From: Elgaria multicarinata webbii
Taxonomy: Eukaryota; Chordata; Lepidosauria; Squamata; Anguidae
Reading direction: 5' to 3'
Length of the DNA: 64,000 nucleotides
Assembly (NCBI RefSeq): GCF_023053635.1
Contig: NC_086180.1
Location: 6,887,206 to 6,951,205 of the forward strand
The position numbers and the translations under genes were made by a program. The notes beneath the pieces were generated by a model, which did no database searches, was not told the origin of the DNA, and worked only from the letters and a program-made list of their open reading frames with translations. Below are positions 44,521 to 56,454 of the stretch, one piece after another (within the stretch, counting starts at the first letter, position 1; the number at the start of each line of letters is the position of its first letter).

Positions 44521-44805
44521 ATGGATGTCATTGTGGGGCCTACCCCTAATAAGTGTAGATGGGACCTTAGGCACCGTAGAGCAAAAAATATGGAACACAC
44601 CCTGAAGTCCACACTCAAGCCAACAAAAATGCCATTGAGTGTTGATTCAAATGTCCCCTCACGGCGTGAGACTTCTGTGGCTCCATTCAAAAGCCACAGA
44701 GTTTCTGTTGGGCTTTTGCCACAAGTTAGACCAATGATCTCATGGAACAGCTGTACTTTAGCGCATGGTGGCAATTGCTACTTGTGTGCGACGGCGTTTT
44801 ATTTC

Positions 44806-45048
44806 TTATTTATGTATTAGCACGTTTATATTTTTCCTCTTGCAGGAAACCCAAGGTGGCTTACACGGTCCTCCTCTTCTCTCCTTTTTATCCTCACAAC
44901 AACAACCCTGTGAGGTTGGTTGGGCTGAGAGGCAGTGGCTGGCCCAAAGTAACCCAGTGACCTTTATGGCTGAGTGGGGACTAGAACCCGGATCTCCCGA
45001 GTCCCAATCCATCACTCTAACCACAACACCACACTGGCATTCCATGTC
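44806..45048 (-). repeat. tRNA-derived SINE
   Basis: Reverse of the type at 17594: CACAACAACAACCCTGTGAGG-like block, GACTAGAACCCGGATCTCC (B box) and CACTCTAACCACAACACCAC head. Confidence 0.8.
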
Positions 45049-45255
45049 ATTAGGCGGACTCATGTGTCAGCAGGGAGTAGGGTCAGCCATTTGCCAAGAC
45101 CCAGAAATTGTTGAGAAGCCCACCATGATCCTTGCTACCATTTTCTCTACTAATGTGTACTATTGGCGTTCCTCACATGCTACTTAAATGTATGAAATGA
45201 GAAGTGAAGAAACACCTTTGCTCTGGCAGTGTTACCCCTAAATCTCAGATACTGT

Positions 45256-45720
45256 GAATCATAGAATCATGGAGTTGGAGGAACCCTGATAGGCTAGGGT
45301 TCAGAGGAACTGAACTGAGCTCCCCATCCTTTTCACACCCAAATCCACTCCCAAGCTTTCTTCATTTCAGCAGTACAATTTGGGTTTTGTTTTGTTTTTT
45401 GTAATTTTGATATTGCTATAGTTAAACAATTGAGAGTCAAAAATCCTGCAACTCACACAGAGATCTACTAGTACATCCTGATCTACCTTTTCCCAATCCT
45501 GTTATAGATAATCTAGTCCAACATCTGCTTGAAGACCTCCAGGAAGGCAGAGCCAAACACCCCATAGGAAATTGGTTCCATCATCCAACTGCTCTTACCA
45601 TCAAGGCGCTTTCGTCTCATGTTCAACCAAGATCTCCCCTCGCCTCACTTAAGCCCATTGTATCTAGTCATTCCCCCTGGGGCAACAGAGAGCAAGTCCT
45701 TGCCCCAGCCTGCGCTTATG
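45256..45720 (-). repeat. Diverged CR1 LINE end, interrupted
   Basis: GAATCATAGAATCATGGAGT at the left and AATCTAGTCCAACATCTGCT to CCCTGGGGCAACAGAGAGC at the right, with about 215 bases of other sequence between (45291-45505). Confidence 0.6.
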
Positions 45721-45910
45721 CAGTGGTAAGAGAAAGCACTTTGTACATCTCCCAAGTGCATCGCTATTATCAACTTCTTTACATGGCTGGGAGCAAAATG
45801 GCGCTAGGAGGAACCAAGCGTCTTTTCCAAGAGCCCACAAAAACCTGGTGGCTTCTGCAAGGGGTGCGGAGTTCCTTTTTTTGTTTTGTTTTTCTGGCCC
45901 TTCTCTCTCT

Positions 45911-46419
45911 TAGCTTCATCCCACATACCTGTTTCCCTCAAATGATCCCTTACAGCGCTAAGCTGGCATTATTGTTGTTGCTAAATCACACCCCGGGCGG
46001 CAGCTAAGATCCTTTGCAAAGGGTTTAAGGGGGGAAATGTAAAAAAAATCATTAAAAAATCAGCGGATGACCCAATCCGATTCAAATTTGGTATGCTTAA
46101 AGCTCTCCTTAATATCTATTACTGTGCCAATTTTGATGTCTTTATCTTTAAAGTTTACGCAGATGTAAGCATTTGTTTAATTTGTACTTTAAACATATCA
46201 AATCCTGCTCCTGTGCCCCAGTGGCTGCTCGGAAAACAACAAATGATTCGCTCAAAAACTACTAGCAAAATACCTCGATTCTTTCCCCTTTATAGCACAA
46301 TTAAAGCAGGATGCATGGGAGCACTTCACAGTCAAACCAGATTATAAACTGGAAAACTTCGGAGTCCTTTGCACGCAATTCACAGTGAGTGCACAGTGTA
46401 ACGCTGGTATGATAAAGCT

Positions 46420-46420
<1 letters not shown>
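45911..46420 (+). mobile_element. Unclassified 0.5-kb inverted-end repeat, copy 2 (intergenic)
   Basis: TAGCTTCATCCCACATACCT and GATAAAGCTA ends; inner sequence nearly collinear with copies at 42698 and 62712. Confidence 0.7.

Positions 46421-46508
<88 letters not shown>
46421..46508. repeat. (CT)n(CA)n compound microsatellite
   Basis: CT run of about 20 units directly followed by a CA run of about 23 units, immediately after the repeat copy above. Confidence 0.95.
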
Positions 46509-46510
<2 letters not shown>

Positions 46511-46968
46511 TTCTAGCCTGGCCTCATCCAGGAAGGCAGCAATAAAAGTCCTTAATGAAGTGATGCTGGAGTGAGGAGACCCAAACCGGGAATAGATAGA
46601 TTACTTAAGGCCCCCCTGCCTCCATGTTCTGAGGGAAAAGTTGTGAGGGGAAAATCCAGGAACAAGGAACGCTCGGAGTTTCCAGAATTTTCCCTGAGGT
46701 GATCAGCACCTGCTGATCATTTTGACTAGTGCAGTTTTGGAAGATCATGATTTCCAGTGTGAAAACAAGCATACTGGTTTTAGATTAAGTGGGATTACCC
46801 TTTACGAATGTTCAAAAAAGCATCCATTGGTGCAAAATCCTGTCGCTTGATTGCTAAGGGTGCTGGGATAAATTTATTCCAATAATGAAAAAACTGCACT
46901 AGTCGGCAATTATTTTCTGGGCTCAATTCAAGGTGTTGGTTTTAACTGTTAAAGCTCTAAAACCAGTC
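46509..46968. other. Unassigned intergenic sequence
   Basis: No gene or named repeat seen. Confidence 0.3.
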
Positions 46969-47275
46969 TAGGGTGACCCTATGGAAAGGAGGACCGGGCT
47001 CCTGTATCTTTAACAGTTGTGTAGGAAAGGGAGTTTCAGCAGGTGTCCTTTGTATGCATGCAGCACCTGGTGAAATTCCCTCTTCATCACAACAGTTAAA
47101 GCTGCAGGAGCCCTGCCCTCTTTTGTATCTGGCCACTCTAGTGTCATTCCTGCAGCTTTAACTGTTGTGATGAACTGCTGTATTGCCATTTTGTCTTTTA
47201 ACTGTTTGTAATCCTCCCAGAGAATGTTTGTTATTAGGAAGATTACAAATATAATAAATAAATAAATAAATACAC
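46969..47275 (+). repeat. Half copy of the 325-bp palindromic element plus an L2 tip
   Basis: 46969-47175 matches the first 205 bases of 36817-37141. An L2-like tip ending in (AATA)n follows at 47176-47275. Confidence 0.7.
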
Positions 47276-48039
47276 ACTGCTGTGACCAAACATCTTAGGG
47301 TTCTTAGTATGGGTAGGTTAAAACTGTCCCTCCCTGCCAAGTGAGATTAGAGAGGGGTGGAATCACACCCTGAGAGATGCTTCAAACTTTTCTCATCACT
47401 CCTTGCTTTAGGCAGGCAATGAAAACAGTGCTATTCCAGCAGCTAGTATTTCCGAGACACAATGATGCTTAACTGTCCATCACTGCTAACTGCTGCTTTT
47501 GATTATGGTGCATTCGTTTGTGATTGCTTTGGCTGTCATTTTATTACTTCTTGTTTATTGTTGAACGGTTTTATACGTAAAGCAAGGCAGGGATTGAAAA
47601 AGCCTTTCGACACGGCTCACTCAGGCACCTAAACACGTGATGCAATTTGGGATTTATAATATACTAGCTGATATGCTCGGCATCACTCAGGTCCGTGAAT
47701 AACATTTACAACATTTATTTGATATATAATAAATTTCTATGCAACTTATTCATCTTTAGGTTGGTTGGGTTTTTTTTCCCGTTTGTTTGTTTGAGTTAGT
47801 AAATTGTTTTGTTGGAATAATTGGGGAAATGTCTTAATGAGAACTGTATTTTAAATCAGAGCTTCGTGATAAAACACATTTTTTGTTTTACCTGAAAAAC
47901 CTACACCTCCCATCATGCCTTGGACGGAGCAGCTGCCTAAATTTCAAAAACAATCAGGACACACAACACCCTTTCTACCAGCTAAAAAAGATGCAAACCG
48001 AAAAATACGTTTTCAAAATATACCCGGCATTGCCCAGAT

Positions 48040-48225
48040 ACCTGAATTATTTATTTATTTATTTATTTAGAATATTTATATACCGCTCCTCATTGAAAAA
48101 ATTTCGGAGCGGTGTACAAGGTAAAATGAAAATAAAAACAGAATAAAACAGTTAAAACAAAATTTAAAAAGAAGCAAAAAAACAACATAATATATAGTAG
48201 GGGAGCAGTTCCACCATCTCAAAGT
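48040..48225 (-). repeat. L2-like LINE 3' end
   Basis: (TTTA)n, TATATACCGCTCCTCATTGA hairpin with TTCGGAGCGGTGTACAAGG, then A-rich sequence. Confidence 0.7.
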
Positions 48226-48365
48226 AGCAGGCCGGTGCTAGGCCTCTGTGAGTTAATCTTTAAACAAATTAAATTCATCCCCCCCCTCTCTTACCCTCAC
48301 GACAACCCTGCAAGGTAGGCCTGTCCTAGGCCTGTGAAGTAACTTTAAAACAAATTTAATTAGTT

Positions 48366-48370
<5 letters not shown>

Positions 48371-48428
<58 letters not shown>
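48371..48428. repeat. (CT)n microsatellite
   Basis: CT run of about 28 units with one interruption. Confidence 0.95.
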
Positions 48429-49459
48429 AACACCTGGCCAGGGCTGTCTTGAAGCTGTCGTCATGATTTTCCTTGTCCCCACAGAAAACAAAAACTACAA
48501 CTCCCAGCATGGCTTTTGCCCAGAGCTGCAACCTCCTTCACTTTTGCTGCCAACGGGGCCTAGTAACTGAGGCAGCCAACCCAGGCGCTCTCCCTTCAGG
48601 CCCAGGAGGGCGAGCCACTTCCAGATGATGGCTGCCACAGCCTGATAAATCTTCCGTCCCACCCAAGGCTATTGAAACAGAAGAGTGAATGGAGGAATGA
48701 CTGACAGCTGAGGCTAGAATGGAGTGGTGGGCGGAGTTAGTGGCAGTTGGGGAAAGTCATTTAGTGGGGGCTGAGTTAGGACTGGGAGATAGTGATGCCA
48801 GTACTACACCTCCCAGCATGCCTTTGGCGGCCCTCAGGTGCCCATGTCTTCTAAGAGGCGCTTTCCTCCTTTCGTGGCTGATGCTGCTCCTTAACAGAGA
48901 ATCAAAGGAGAGGACATCATCACCAAGGAGGGGAGGTAAGCAGTTGTCAGTGGACACGCACAACTCCAGCCAAGCCCTGCTGGGACAGCCTCAGCCCACA
49001 CTTCTCACCTACGAAGTGTTCCATCAGGAGCCTACACTGAAGAGCCGGGACTGGGCTGGGCACTTGCCCCCCTTGTCAAGCCTGTTTCTGAGCATGCACA
49101 GAGTGCTTCCCTTTCCTCCTTCCCTCCCTCCCACCCTCTTAAGGATGAAGGCTACGTGTGTGCTTCCCTCAGTTTCTGAGAAAATCGATATCAGGACAGG
49201 GTGCCTTTGAGCATGTCCAGAGTTTGGCCTCTCAAAGAAACGCTGTTGTATCTACTTATGATTTTAAAACTACACATGGCAGGTGGGAGGAGGCACCGCA
49301 AATGGATGCAGCCCATTTATGTGGGTTGTTTCCTTTTATGTGGAATTGGGTTGACGGCTTGAGACTGAGCTTAGGAATCATCATGGCCGCCAAAGGCCAG
49401 TAAGTCTGGCCTCCCACCCAAGGCGTGCTGGGAATTGTAGGCATAAAAAACTAGGTTTT

Positions 49460-50790
49460 TTTTTATTAAATTCTTTAAAAAATACTTAAACCCCCAAAAT
49501 TCATGTTTTTAGATTTGTTCTGATCCATGCACACAAAGACCTGCCTGGGTGAACAGCATTAAGGCAGTACCATATGTGGAAGTGGGTAAACATTCTAGGA
49601 CATACGTGACACACACATACTTTCCACTTTATAGGTTGAGATTACCAGACATACCCTGGTTGCTTCCACACTAGCTGTGTTTAGAATGGAATTAACAATT
49701 TTTGTTCACTCTCTTTTTACAGACCGCCCAGTAACATTATAAACAATCTACTGCATTCCAGTATTTTCTATGTAGCCGTCCCATCCTTTTCCAGACCTGA
49801 TTTGTAGCAATTTCCTCCACTTAAAACACAATTACAGGAATACACTGTCCAGTGTGGACAGGAAAAATGCTATTGAGGCTTTTAAGGGCAACTATGCCCT
49901 TAATTAGAAGTTTCCTGTGCAAGAATGAATAGCTTTCCCTGACTTTAATTGCCTTCTGTTTAGCATGGCCTGGCATTACTGATGAATTGCCCCTTAATTT
50001 TTCTTGTAATGCTATTCTGATAAAACAGAGGGGCGGCGGTGGGGTGGGGGGAGGAAAACTATAAGAGGGAACCAGTAATTAAAAACTCCCACCCCTCAAG
50101 GAACAAGAATTTTAGCAATTAAAGAACAATGCATAGGTAATGTTTAAGAAGAAGCAATTAGCAGTAGAGGTCACAAGGAGGAAACTTCTAATTAAGATTG
50201 CAGTGGACCTTTACAAAACAGGTCTTTTTTTCTGATTAAGCATTATAGAACGATCTTAACCATAGGAATGGGCATTGTCGGGTAACATAGCACTATATTA
50301 AATGTTGTGTGGAACCTCCGTTTTAGTTCTCCTCTCAGCTGATTGTGGAAAAACAATGCCTCAGTACCACTAAAGGAACACAGTATGAAGCAATGCCCTA
50401 CAACACCAGCCTATTTGACCTGACTTCTTTCGTTTTTCTTCTCAGGGATGGGAATAAAAGGTCTTCCATGATTGCTGCTCTCCAAATGAACCTGCTTTTT
50501 CAGTAATTGCCCTAATGCAGTCTTGGAAATGGATCTTCTTCGTTCTCTAACAGCTGCCTTCAAGCCAAGGTTGTTCTGACCAGAATAACATACCAAATTT
50601 GTCAGTAGTTGTTTTTTTATATTGTTCTACTTGCTCGGCTTAAGAAAGAAATATCCATAAAGAGAAGGCAGACAAAGAAAAATGTTATTAAAAAGGAAAG
50701 CCAAAATAGATTACACGCTGCTATTCAGGCCCACACTTAACACAGATGTCGTCGTATTATCCATTTGGAACTAATCTTAATGCCATTGAA
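49460..50790. other. Repeat-poor intergenic stretch, candidate hormone-gene enhancer region
   Basis: About 1.3 kb with no repeat family and no coding signal, roughly midway between vasotocin and mesotocin, rich in TTAATT and ATTAAA words. Confidence 0.35.
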
Positions 50791-50796
50791 AATTTG

Positions 50797-51266
50797 GGGC
50801 ATGTCTAGACCAGTGTTTATCCCTGGGATCGTCCTGGGATCATCCCTGTGCGTCCACGGGGGATCCCGGGAGCAGGGAAGGATGATCCCTCCATTTCCCT
50901 GGGATAAGTGGGATCACTTTTAGCCTGATTCTTCCCGTGGCCTCAGGAACATCCTCAGACCGTGGGAAGTGTGGACGCCCATCCTGGCTTCGTCCCGCCT
51001 CCTCGTGAGTAAATGTGAGTAAACACGAGGAGGCGGGAAACGGGCACAGAGCTCTTCAGGTGTTCCGTGCCCGTCAGGGGTGGGGAGTGGGGCGGGGGGG
51101 GGCGGGGCGGGGGGGAGCGTAAGTGCACTCCTCTCCTCGTTTTAAAAAAATGGCAGCCGGGACGTCCTTCTGGGACGTCACGTGGCTGTCCGGACACCCG
51201 GAGAGGATCACGGAAACCGGTAAGTCCGTGATTCTCCCCCTACACCCTTGTGGTGTAGACATGCCC
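50797..51266. mobile_element. Harbinger-like non-autonomous DNA element
   Basis: GGGCATGTCTAGACCA at the left and inverted GGGCATGTCTACACCA at the right; inner CTGGGATCATCCCTGTGCG and GGATGATCCCTCCATTTCCC as in other copies. No clear target duplication. GC-rich centre with a G-run near 51090. Confidence 0.65.
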
Positions 51267-51631
51267 ACACAGAGAGAGAGACCGTATAAGGGATTCAAAT
51301 TATATTTTCATTTGCAACCTTGCTTTGGAGACATTGTTGTGTTAGAGAAACTTCTAGATGTCACCTCTCCTGCCCCAAACCCCGTAGCCCTTACAACTCT
51401 TTCCAACCTGAGGACTGTCTTGATGCCGTCTTTGCCCCAGGGTGTCTCTGAATCTGTGCTGCGTCGGTTACATGCACAGCTGCAGAATCAAAGCCACCTC
51501 CTGGCAAAGAGGTGAAGACGCGCAGCTGAAAAGATGGGGACATACCTTGACTTTTCCAGCCACAGCGAGGTCAGCCTGGCTCTTCGGCCCATGGGTCCTT
51601 GCTCAGAGCCATTCCGGGGGCGTTCATGGGC

Positions 51632-52052
51632 AGAATCATAGAATCGCAGAGTTGGAAGGGGCCTACAAGGCCATTGAGTCCAACCCCCTGCTCAATGCAG
51701 GAATCCACCCTAAAGCATCCCTGGCAGGTGGTTGTCCAGCTGCCTCTTGAATGCTTCTAGTGTGGGAGAGCCCACAACCTCCCTAGGTAACTGGTTCCAT
51801 TGTCGTACTGCTCTAACAGTCAGGAAGTTTTTCCTGATGTCCAGCTGGAATCTGGCTTCCTTTAACTTCAGCCCGTTATTCCGTGTCCTGCACTCTTGGA
51901 GGATCGAGAAGAGATCCTGGCCCTCCTCTGTGGGACAACCTTTTAAGTATTTGAAGCGTGCTATCATGTCTCCCCTCAGTCTTCTCTTCTCCAGGCTAAA
52001 CATGCCGAGTTCTTTCAGGTTCTCTTCATAGGGCTTTTTGTTTCCAGCTGGA
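51632..52052 (-). repeat. CR1 LINE 3' end
   Basis: AGAATCATAGAATCGCAGAG start. The minus strand reads [20 protein letters not shown], then [20 protein letters not shown] and [15 protein letters not shown]. Confidence 0.88.
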
Positions 52053-52202
52053 GACAGCTGATAGCTTCCCCGCCCTGGAATTGAAAGTTCACTGAACAAC
52101 AAGAAAGGATCACTGCTTGTGCTGTGTATACCCATCCCACCTTTGCCTTTTGTTGAAATAGTTTTTGTGTTGTTTTACCAGTCAGCACTGGGACAAAGGA
52201 AA

Positions 52203-52350
52203 AAATATTTATTTATTTATTTTTTAAAAAGACTGTCACACCTTTTTACCAAATGTGGCATCTAAAGCGGTTTGCAAAAATCTACAAAGATGATCATTCA
52301 TAAAAGATCAACAAAATTGCTGGGCAGTTGAATTGCTTTCAACTTCTCAA
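52203..52350 (-). repeat. L2-like LINE 3' end, worn
   Basis: (TTTA)n lead, then CATCTAAAGCGGTTTGCAAA and A-rich sequence. Confidence 0.5.
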
Positions 52351-52465
52351 AAACTATTGTTGGTCTTCAGCCTTACAGCAAACCACTGTTGGAGAGCAGC
52401 TTTCTGATCTAGGTACATGATCTGACCCAGCCCAGCAGTTCTTAAGTTTCCTACTCTTTATATCA

Positions 52466-52543
52466 GCCTTTCCCAACCTGGTGCCTTCCAGATGTGTTGG
52501 ACTACAAACCCCATCATTCCCAGCCAAGTTGGGGAAAGCTGCT
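52466..52543. mobile_element. hAT-like MITE fragment
   Basis: CAGCCTTTCCCAACCTGGTG.., CATCATTCCCAGCCAAG and the inverted TTGGGGAAAGCTG end; the middle is shortened. Confidence 0.65.
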
Positions 52544-52545
52544 TT

Positions 52546-53230
52546 ACATAACTCAAGTGTTAATCGAAGACTGAAGCAGTTTGAAAGCAAAGCAAAGAGC
52601 CTTCTGGATAATTTAGAGCCTTAGACCTGTGTATTAGCTCGAGATTAGTGCACATGGTCTTCATTTCAGATGTGCAAAGGTGGTAGGTGTCCTTCGTCCA
52701 GGAGTTGCTTGGGAAACTGAGTCAAGATGTGTTGCTAAAAACAACTGGGAATCTGATGTCTGTTTTGTTGACTTTAAAAGATACCCCAAATTAAGTCTCT
52801 GAAACAATCTCTATGAGTGAAAACAAGTCAGCGAGGACCACCCTGGCTGTCCCACTGAAAAGGGTTGATGGTGTTCAATAGCTCTGTCAAAGGATGAAAT
52901 GATAAGTCAACAATTAAAAGAGTAAACTTACCCATCTGAAAACCGATTGCCAAAGCTCACCTGGCTGGAGCAAGCCCAGGTTCAAAGATGTGTGCGCAGA
53001 TTCTGCCACCCGGGTTGGAAAACACTCCTTTTATATATCCCCATGAGGGGAAGGCAGGGCTTGGAGAAGAGATGGAGGCGGAGCTTCTAGCTTTAACCTA
53101 ACCTTTTCCAATCCAGCATGTAGCTATGCTGATGAGCAGCCCACACACACATTTTGGCATTGGTTCCTTCAAGACATTTTGATCCACTGTTCTTCCAAGA
53201 AGGGAGTTGAAGGCATAGGCAGGGAAGGGG
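52546..53230. other. Unassigned intergenic sequence
   Basis: No gene or named repeat recognised. Confidence 0.3.
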
Positions 53231-53231
53231 C

Positions 53232-54287
53232 AACATAGAATCATAGAATAGTAGAGTTGGTATTTGAGAAAGCCTGCCTGATTTATTCTAGAAAGGTTAA
53301 AGGGGGAGCTTCTGCTATATATCACATGATGTTGAATTGTCAATTCCCAGATAAGGGAGGGTTAAAAATGATTTGGGAACATGATCTGCACACCAGTTTC
53401 ACTGAAGGTGAATGGAAAAGCTTAAGGCAATCAGCACCCTATAAAACAATATCTGCAAAAGTTAAAGAGTGAAAATCACTCACAGGTGGTATATTACCCC
53501 TGTTAGACTGCACCATATTGGTGGTAATATGTCCCCGCTCTGTTGGCGGGGTTGCTCAGTTCCCGGCACTTATATTCATCTTTGGTGGGAATGGCAACAG
53601 GTCAAAACTTTTTGGTCAAGGGTTTTCCAAACCATTACAAACATTATTCATGTTGAAGTAGAAACTGATCCAGCACTGGCTCTACTTTCTATTTTTAGGG
53701 ATGCCAGTAGAAACATTCTTCCCAAAGTCTTGGTCACCCACTTGCTGGTTGCAGCCAGGTGGGAAATTGCCCACTTCTGGAAAAGCGACAAGACCTTTTG
53801 ACCATCAACGGTGGTTTGATAAGGTTTGGAAACTAGCTTTAAATGATAAATTGACTCAACATAGCAGGTTAGCAAAAGGGGAAACAACATCAGACACATT
53901 TTTTGAAAACTGGTTGGACTTTTTCTCATTTATTAATATGAATCCTGGCGAACCTAGACCTCCACTGACTCAGGAATCCTTTTGTCAGAGGTTCTCACTT
54001 AACCTGCATCTTTTTCTGTACAAGGAAGTATAGATTTGGTTAAGATTTCTATATTTACTAAGTGCTTATTGAAGGTATGAACACCCATGCCTTTTTATAG
54101 TGGTGCTGTGGGAACATTCGTATTGTTGTTGAGTGTTTCCTTTTACTCTGTGTGTTTATTGTATTTTCCCTTACTTGAAAACCAATAAAAATAGTATTTT
54201 TAAAAAAGAATAGTAGAGTTGGAAGGGGCCTATAAGGCCATCAAGTCCAACCCCCAGCTTAGTGCAGGAATCCACCCTAAAGGTAGA
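53232..54287 (-). repeat. CR1 LINE tip split by an L1
   Basis: CATAGAATCATAGAATAGTA at 53236 and its continuation AAGGGGCCTATAAGGCC after 54223 are joined across the L1; the word AGAATAGTAGAGTTGG occurs on both sides. Confidence 0.8.
53261..54207 (+). mobile_element. L1 LINE 3' end (5' truncated)
   Basis: Reads RWYITPVRLHHIGGNMSPLC, GTYIHLWWEWQQVKTFW and HFWKS, the C-terminal region of L1 ORF2 with its CW..C / H..W motif; then a 3' UTR with CCAATAAAAATAG and an A-rich tail. A 16-bp duplication AGAATAGTAGAGTTGG flanks it (about 53245-53260, 54208-54223). Two or more frame breaks; dead. The only L1 seen here. Confidence 0.85.
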
Positions 54288-54589
54288 TATGGGTTGGGCA
54301 CCTGCCAAGGGCCCTCACCCCAGGAGAAACCCACTTGATCATGTTCCTCTTCTTCACCATTGCAACCTGCTTATTCACGTGTGCCTTGGTCTGGCCAGAT
54401 CATGGTGGTAGAGAGAAAGAGGAGCAATAATTGTCACTGTATTTTTCCATGGTCAGTTTTTCTGCTCCAGTGCGTATGATCCCCAGCATTTGTAGAGTCC
54501 TCCCCGCCCCGCACAATTTTAAAATGTTGAACTCCTTAAAGCTTAGTTATTGAAAGTAAAAGACTTAAGCTAAAATATGTTGATATTTT

Positions 54590-54725
54590 TGGTAGTTTGG
54601 CTCCACCCCTTTTTGCCTTTTACTCCGCCCCCTGGCACTCTGCCCCACCCACTCTTGGAATCTGTCCTGAAGAACATCTCTGAAATGGAATTCAGCCATT
54701 GGGCTGAAAGAAATTCTACACTCCT
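54590..54725 (+). repeat. Unclassified repeat shared with 16230-16335
   Basis: CTCCACCCCTTTTTGCC lead, then GAAATGGAATTCAGCCATTG and GGGCTGAAAG. Confidence 0.45.
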
Positions 54726-54727
54726 TG

Positions 54728-55175
54728 TTTTATTTATTTATTTATTTATTGCACTTATATACCGCTCCCATAGCCAGGGCTCTCTGGGCGGTTTACAGAA
54801 ATTCTAAAATTAAGATTACAAACAAATATACAAAATTTAAAATTCTAAAACACAGAACATACACACATAAAGCATTAAAAGCTGTTAAAAAACTAAACAT
54901 GTGGGTGATTAAGATGTGCCGCCATATGCCTGGGCAAAGAGGAAAGTCTTAACCTGGCGCCGGAAAGATAGCAGCGTTGGCGCCAGGCGAGCCTCGTCAG
55001 GGAGATCATTCCATAGTCTGGGGGCCACCACCGAAAAGGCCCTGTCCCTCGTTGCCACACTCCGAGCCTCTCTCGGAGTAGGCACCCGGAGGAGGACCTT
55101 AGATGTTGAACATAGTGACCGGGTATATTCACGTCGGGAGAGGCGTTCCGTCAGGTATTGTGGTCCCAATTCTAT
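54728..55175 (-). repeat. L2-like LINE 3' end with RT C-terminus
   Basis: (TTTA)n, TATACCGCTCCCATAGCCAG hairpin. The minus strand reads RAFSVVAPRLWNDLPDEARL and SFRRQVKTFLFAQAYG. Confidence 0.8.
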
Positions 55176-55187
55176 TGTAGAGCACAA

Positions 55188-55361
55188 GTACATGGACGTG
55201 CCTACCAGTGGACCAATAAATTGGACTTGTGACCTTCCTGCTCTGCCAATCTAATGATGTCATAATTCTATTGTAGAGCACATAACAGAGTGATCTCTGT
55301 CACTTCTTAGTCCCTGTTTCTATTTCCTATTCTGTCTTTTTTTAATGGAGTACTTATAATT
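55188..55361 (+). repeat. Direct repeat, left copy
   Basis: About 174 bases from GTACATGGACGTGCCTACC to GGAGTACTTATAATT, repeated at 55648-55820 with few differences, offset 460 bases. Confidence 0.85.
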
Positions 55362-55647
55362 GGATCTATAGCAGCTCCTTCCACCAGGGACCCTACAGTC
55401 ATTCATAAACACCTCCTTCCACCTGAGGTGGCTTGTGTTGGCAGGCAAAGACCCATGGGCATTTGAAGTAGAACTTATTTGTGCACTCTGATGTTCATGC
55501 ATCACTCAACCTTAGATGGGTTAGTAAGATCATGACTTGGCTCGTTTGCTTGAGCTATCTGTACAAGCCGCGATGCAGCACTTTTTACATACTCTTGAAC
55601 TCTATGTGCCAAATCATGGTTTGATGAGGGGGTGGTGATGGTGGCTG

Positions 55648-55820
55648 GTACATGGACATGCCTACCAGTGGACCAATAAGTTGGACTTGTGACCTTCCTG
55701 CTCTGCCAATCTAATGATGTCATAATTCTATTGCAGAGCACATAACAGAGTAATCTCTGCCACTTCTTCGTCCCTGTTTCGATTTCCTATTCTGTCTTTT
55801 TTAATGGAGTACTTATAATT
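55648..55820 (+). repeat. Direct repeat, right copy
   Basis: Second copy. The 286 bases between the copies show no coding or viral signal, so a local tandem duplication is the simplest reading. Confidence 0.85.
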
Positions 55821-56454
55821 TAATGGCAGTTGGTTACAATCAAGGGCAGGGAAGAGTGTTCTCTTTGACCTACTATGCCCTGTTTAAATGCTAAATATTA
55901 AAGCAAAAGAAAGCAGGTGACAAAGGTTACTTTCTGGACAAGGATTCAGAGCCTGGTGGTCAATTAGCCAAGCCAAAGATGGGGATGAATATATCACAAA
56001 GCATATTCAATACAGTTAACAGTTTCAAGTTCTTGTCTATCGCTGTAGAGTTTATGAAAAAGTTGATTGGCTCTAACAAAGGTCAGGCAGGCAGGAACAG
56101 GTACGATTGCACAGATACTAACCCGTCTAATTTAATTAATAGTTGATATTACTCATTTATAATCATCACTGTCATTGTATCCTGGTAGAAGAAGCTCCAA
56201 CCAACTCTCTCGAAACCACAATCACTAAGACATGCACAGCTGCGACAGTGGGTTACCAACACAGCTACAGTGGCCACCTACCATTGGAAACATCTCTTCT
56301 ACTCAACAATCCTACTATAAAATCTCCTGTTATGTTGTTGGCATGGAAAGTCACAAACCACCTCTCCCTATATACACCCAGTCGGCCCCCGAGATCTTCA
56401 GAGGAGGCCTTATTGGTCATTCCTGCCAGGTAATATATCACAAAACTAGGTCTT

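Larger units (their letters stand above)
47660..49450. other. Unclassified possible large DNA element, interrupted by an L2 tail and (CT)n
   Basis: ATATGCTCGGCATCACTCAG at 47672 and ATACCCGGCATTGCCCAGAT near 48020 are similar in direct orientation. TCCCAGCATG-type words occur near 48502 and 48811 and inverted near 49427. The 163-codon frame at 48719-49210 has no recognised domain. Confidence 0.35.

Noticed and set aside
48719-49210. 163-codon frame as a novel gene
   Set aside because: No start context, no domain, no splice structure, and the region looks like old repeat with low-complexity runs.
55188-55820. Direct repeats read as long terminal repeats
   Set aside because: There is no TG..CA termini pair, primer-binding-site-like sequence or coding remnant between them, and the unit layout fits a simple duplication.
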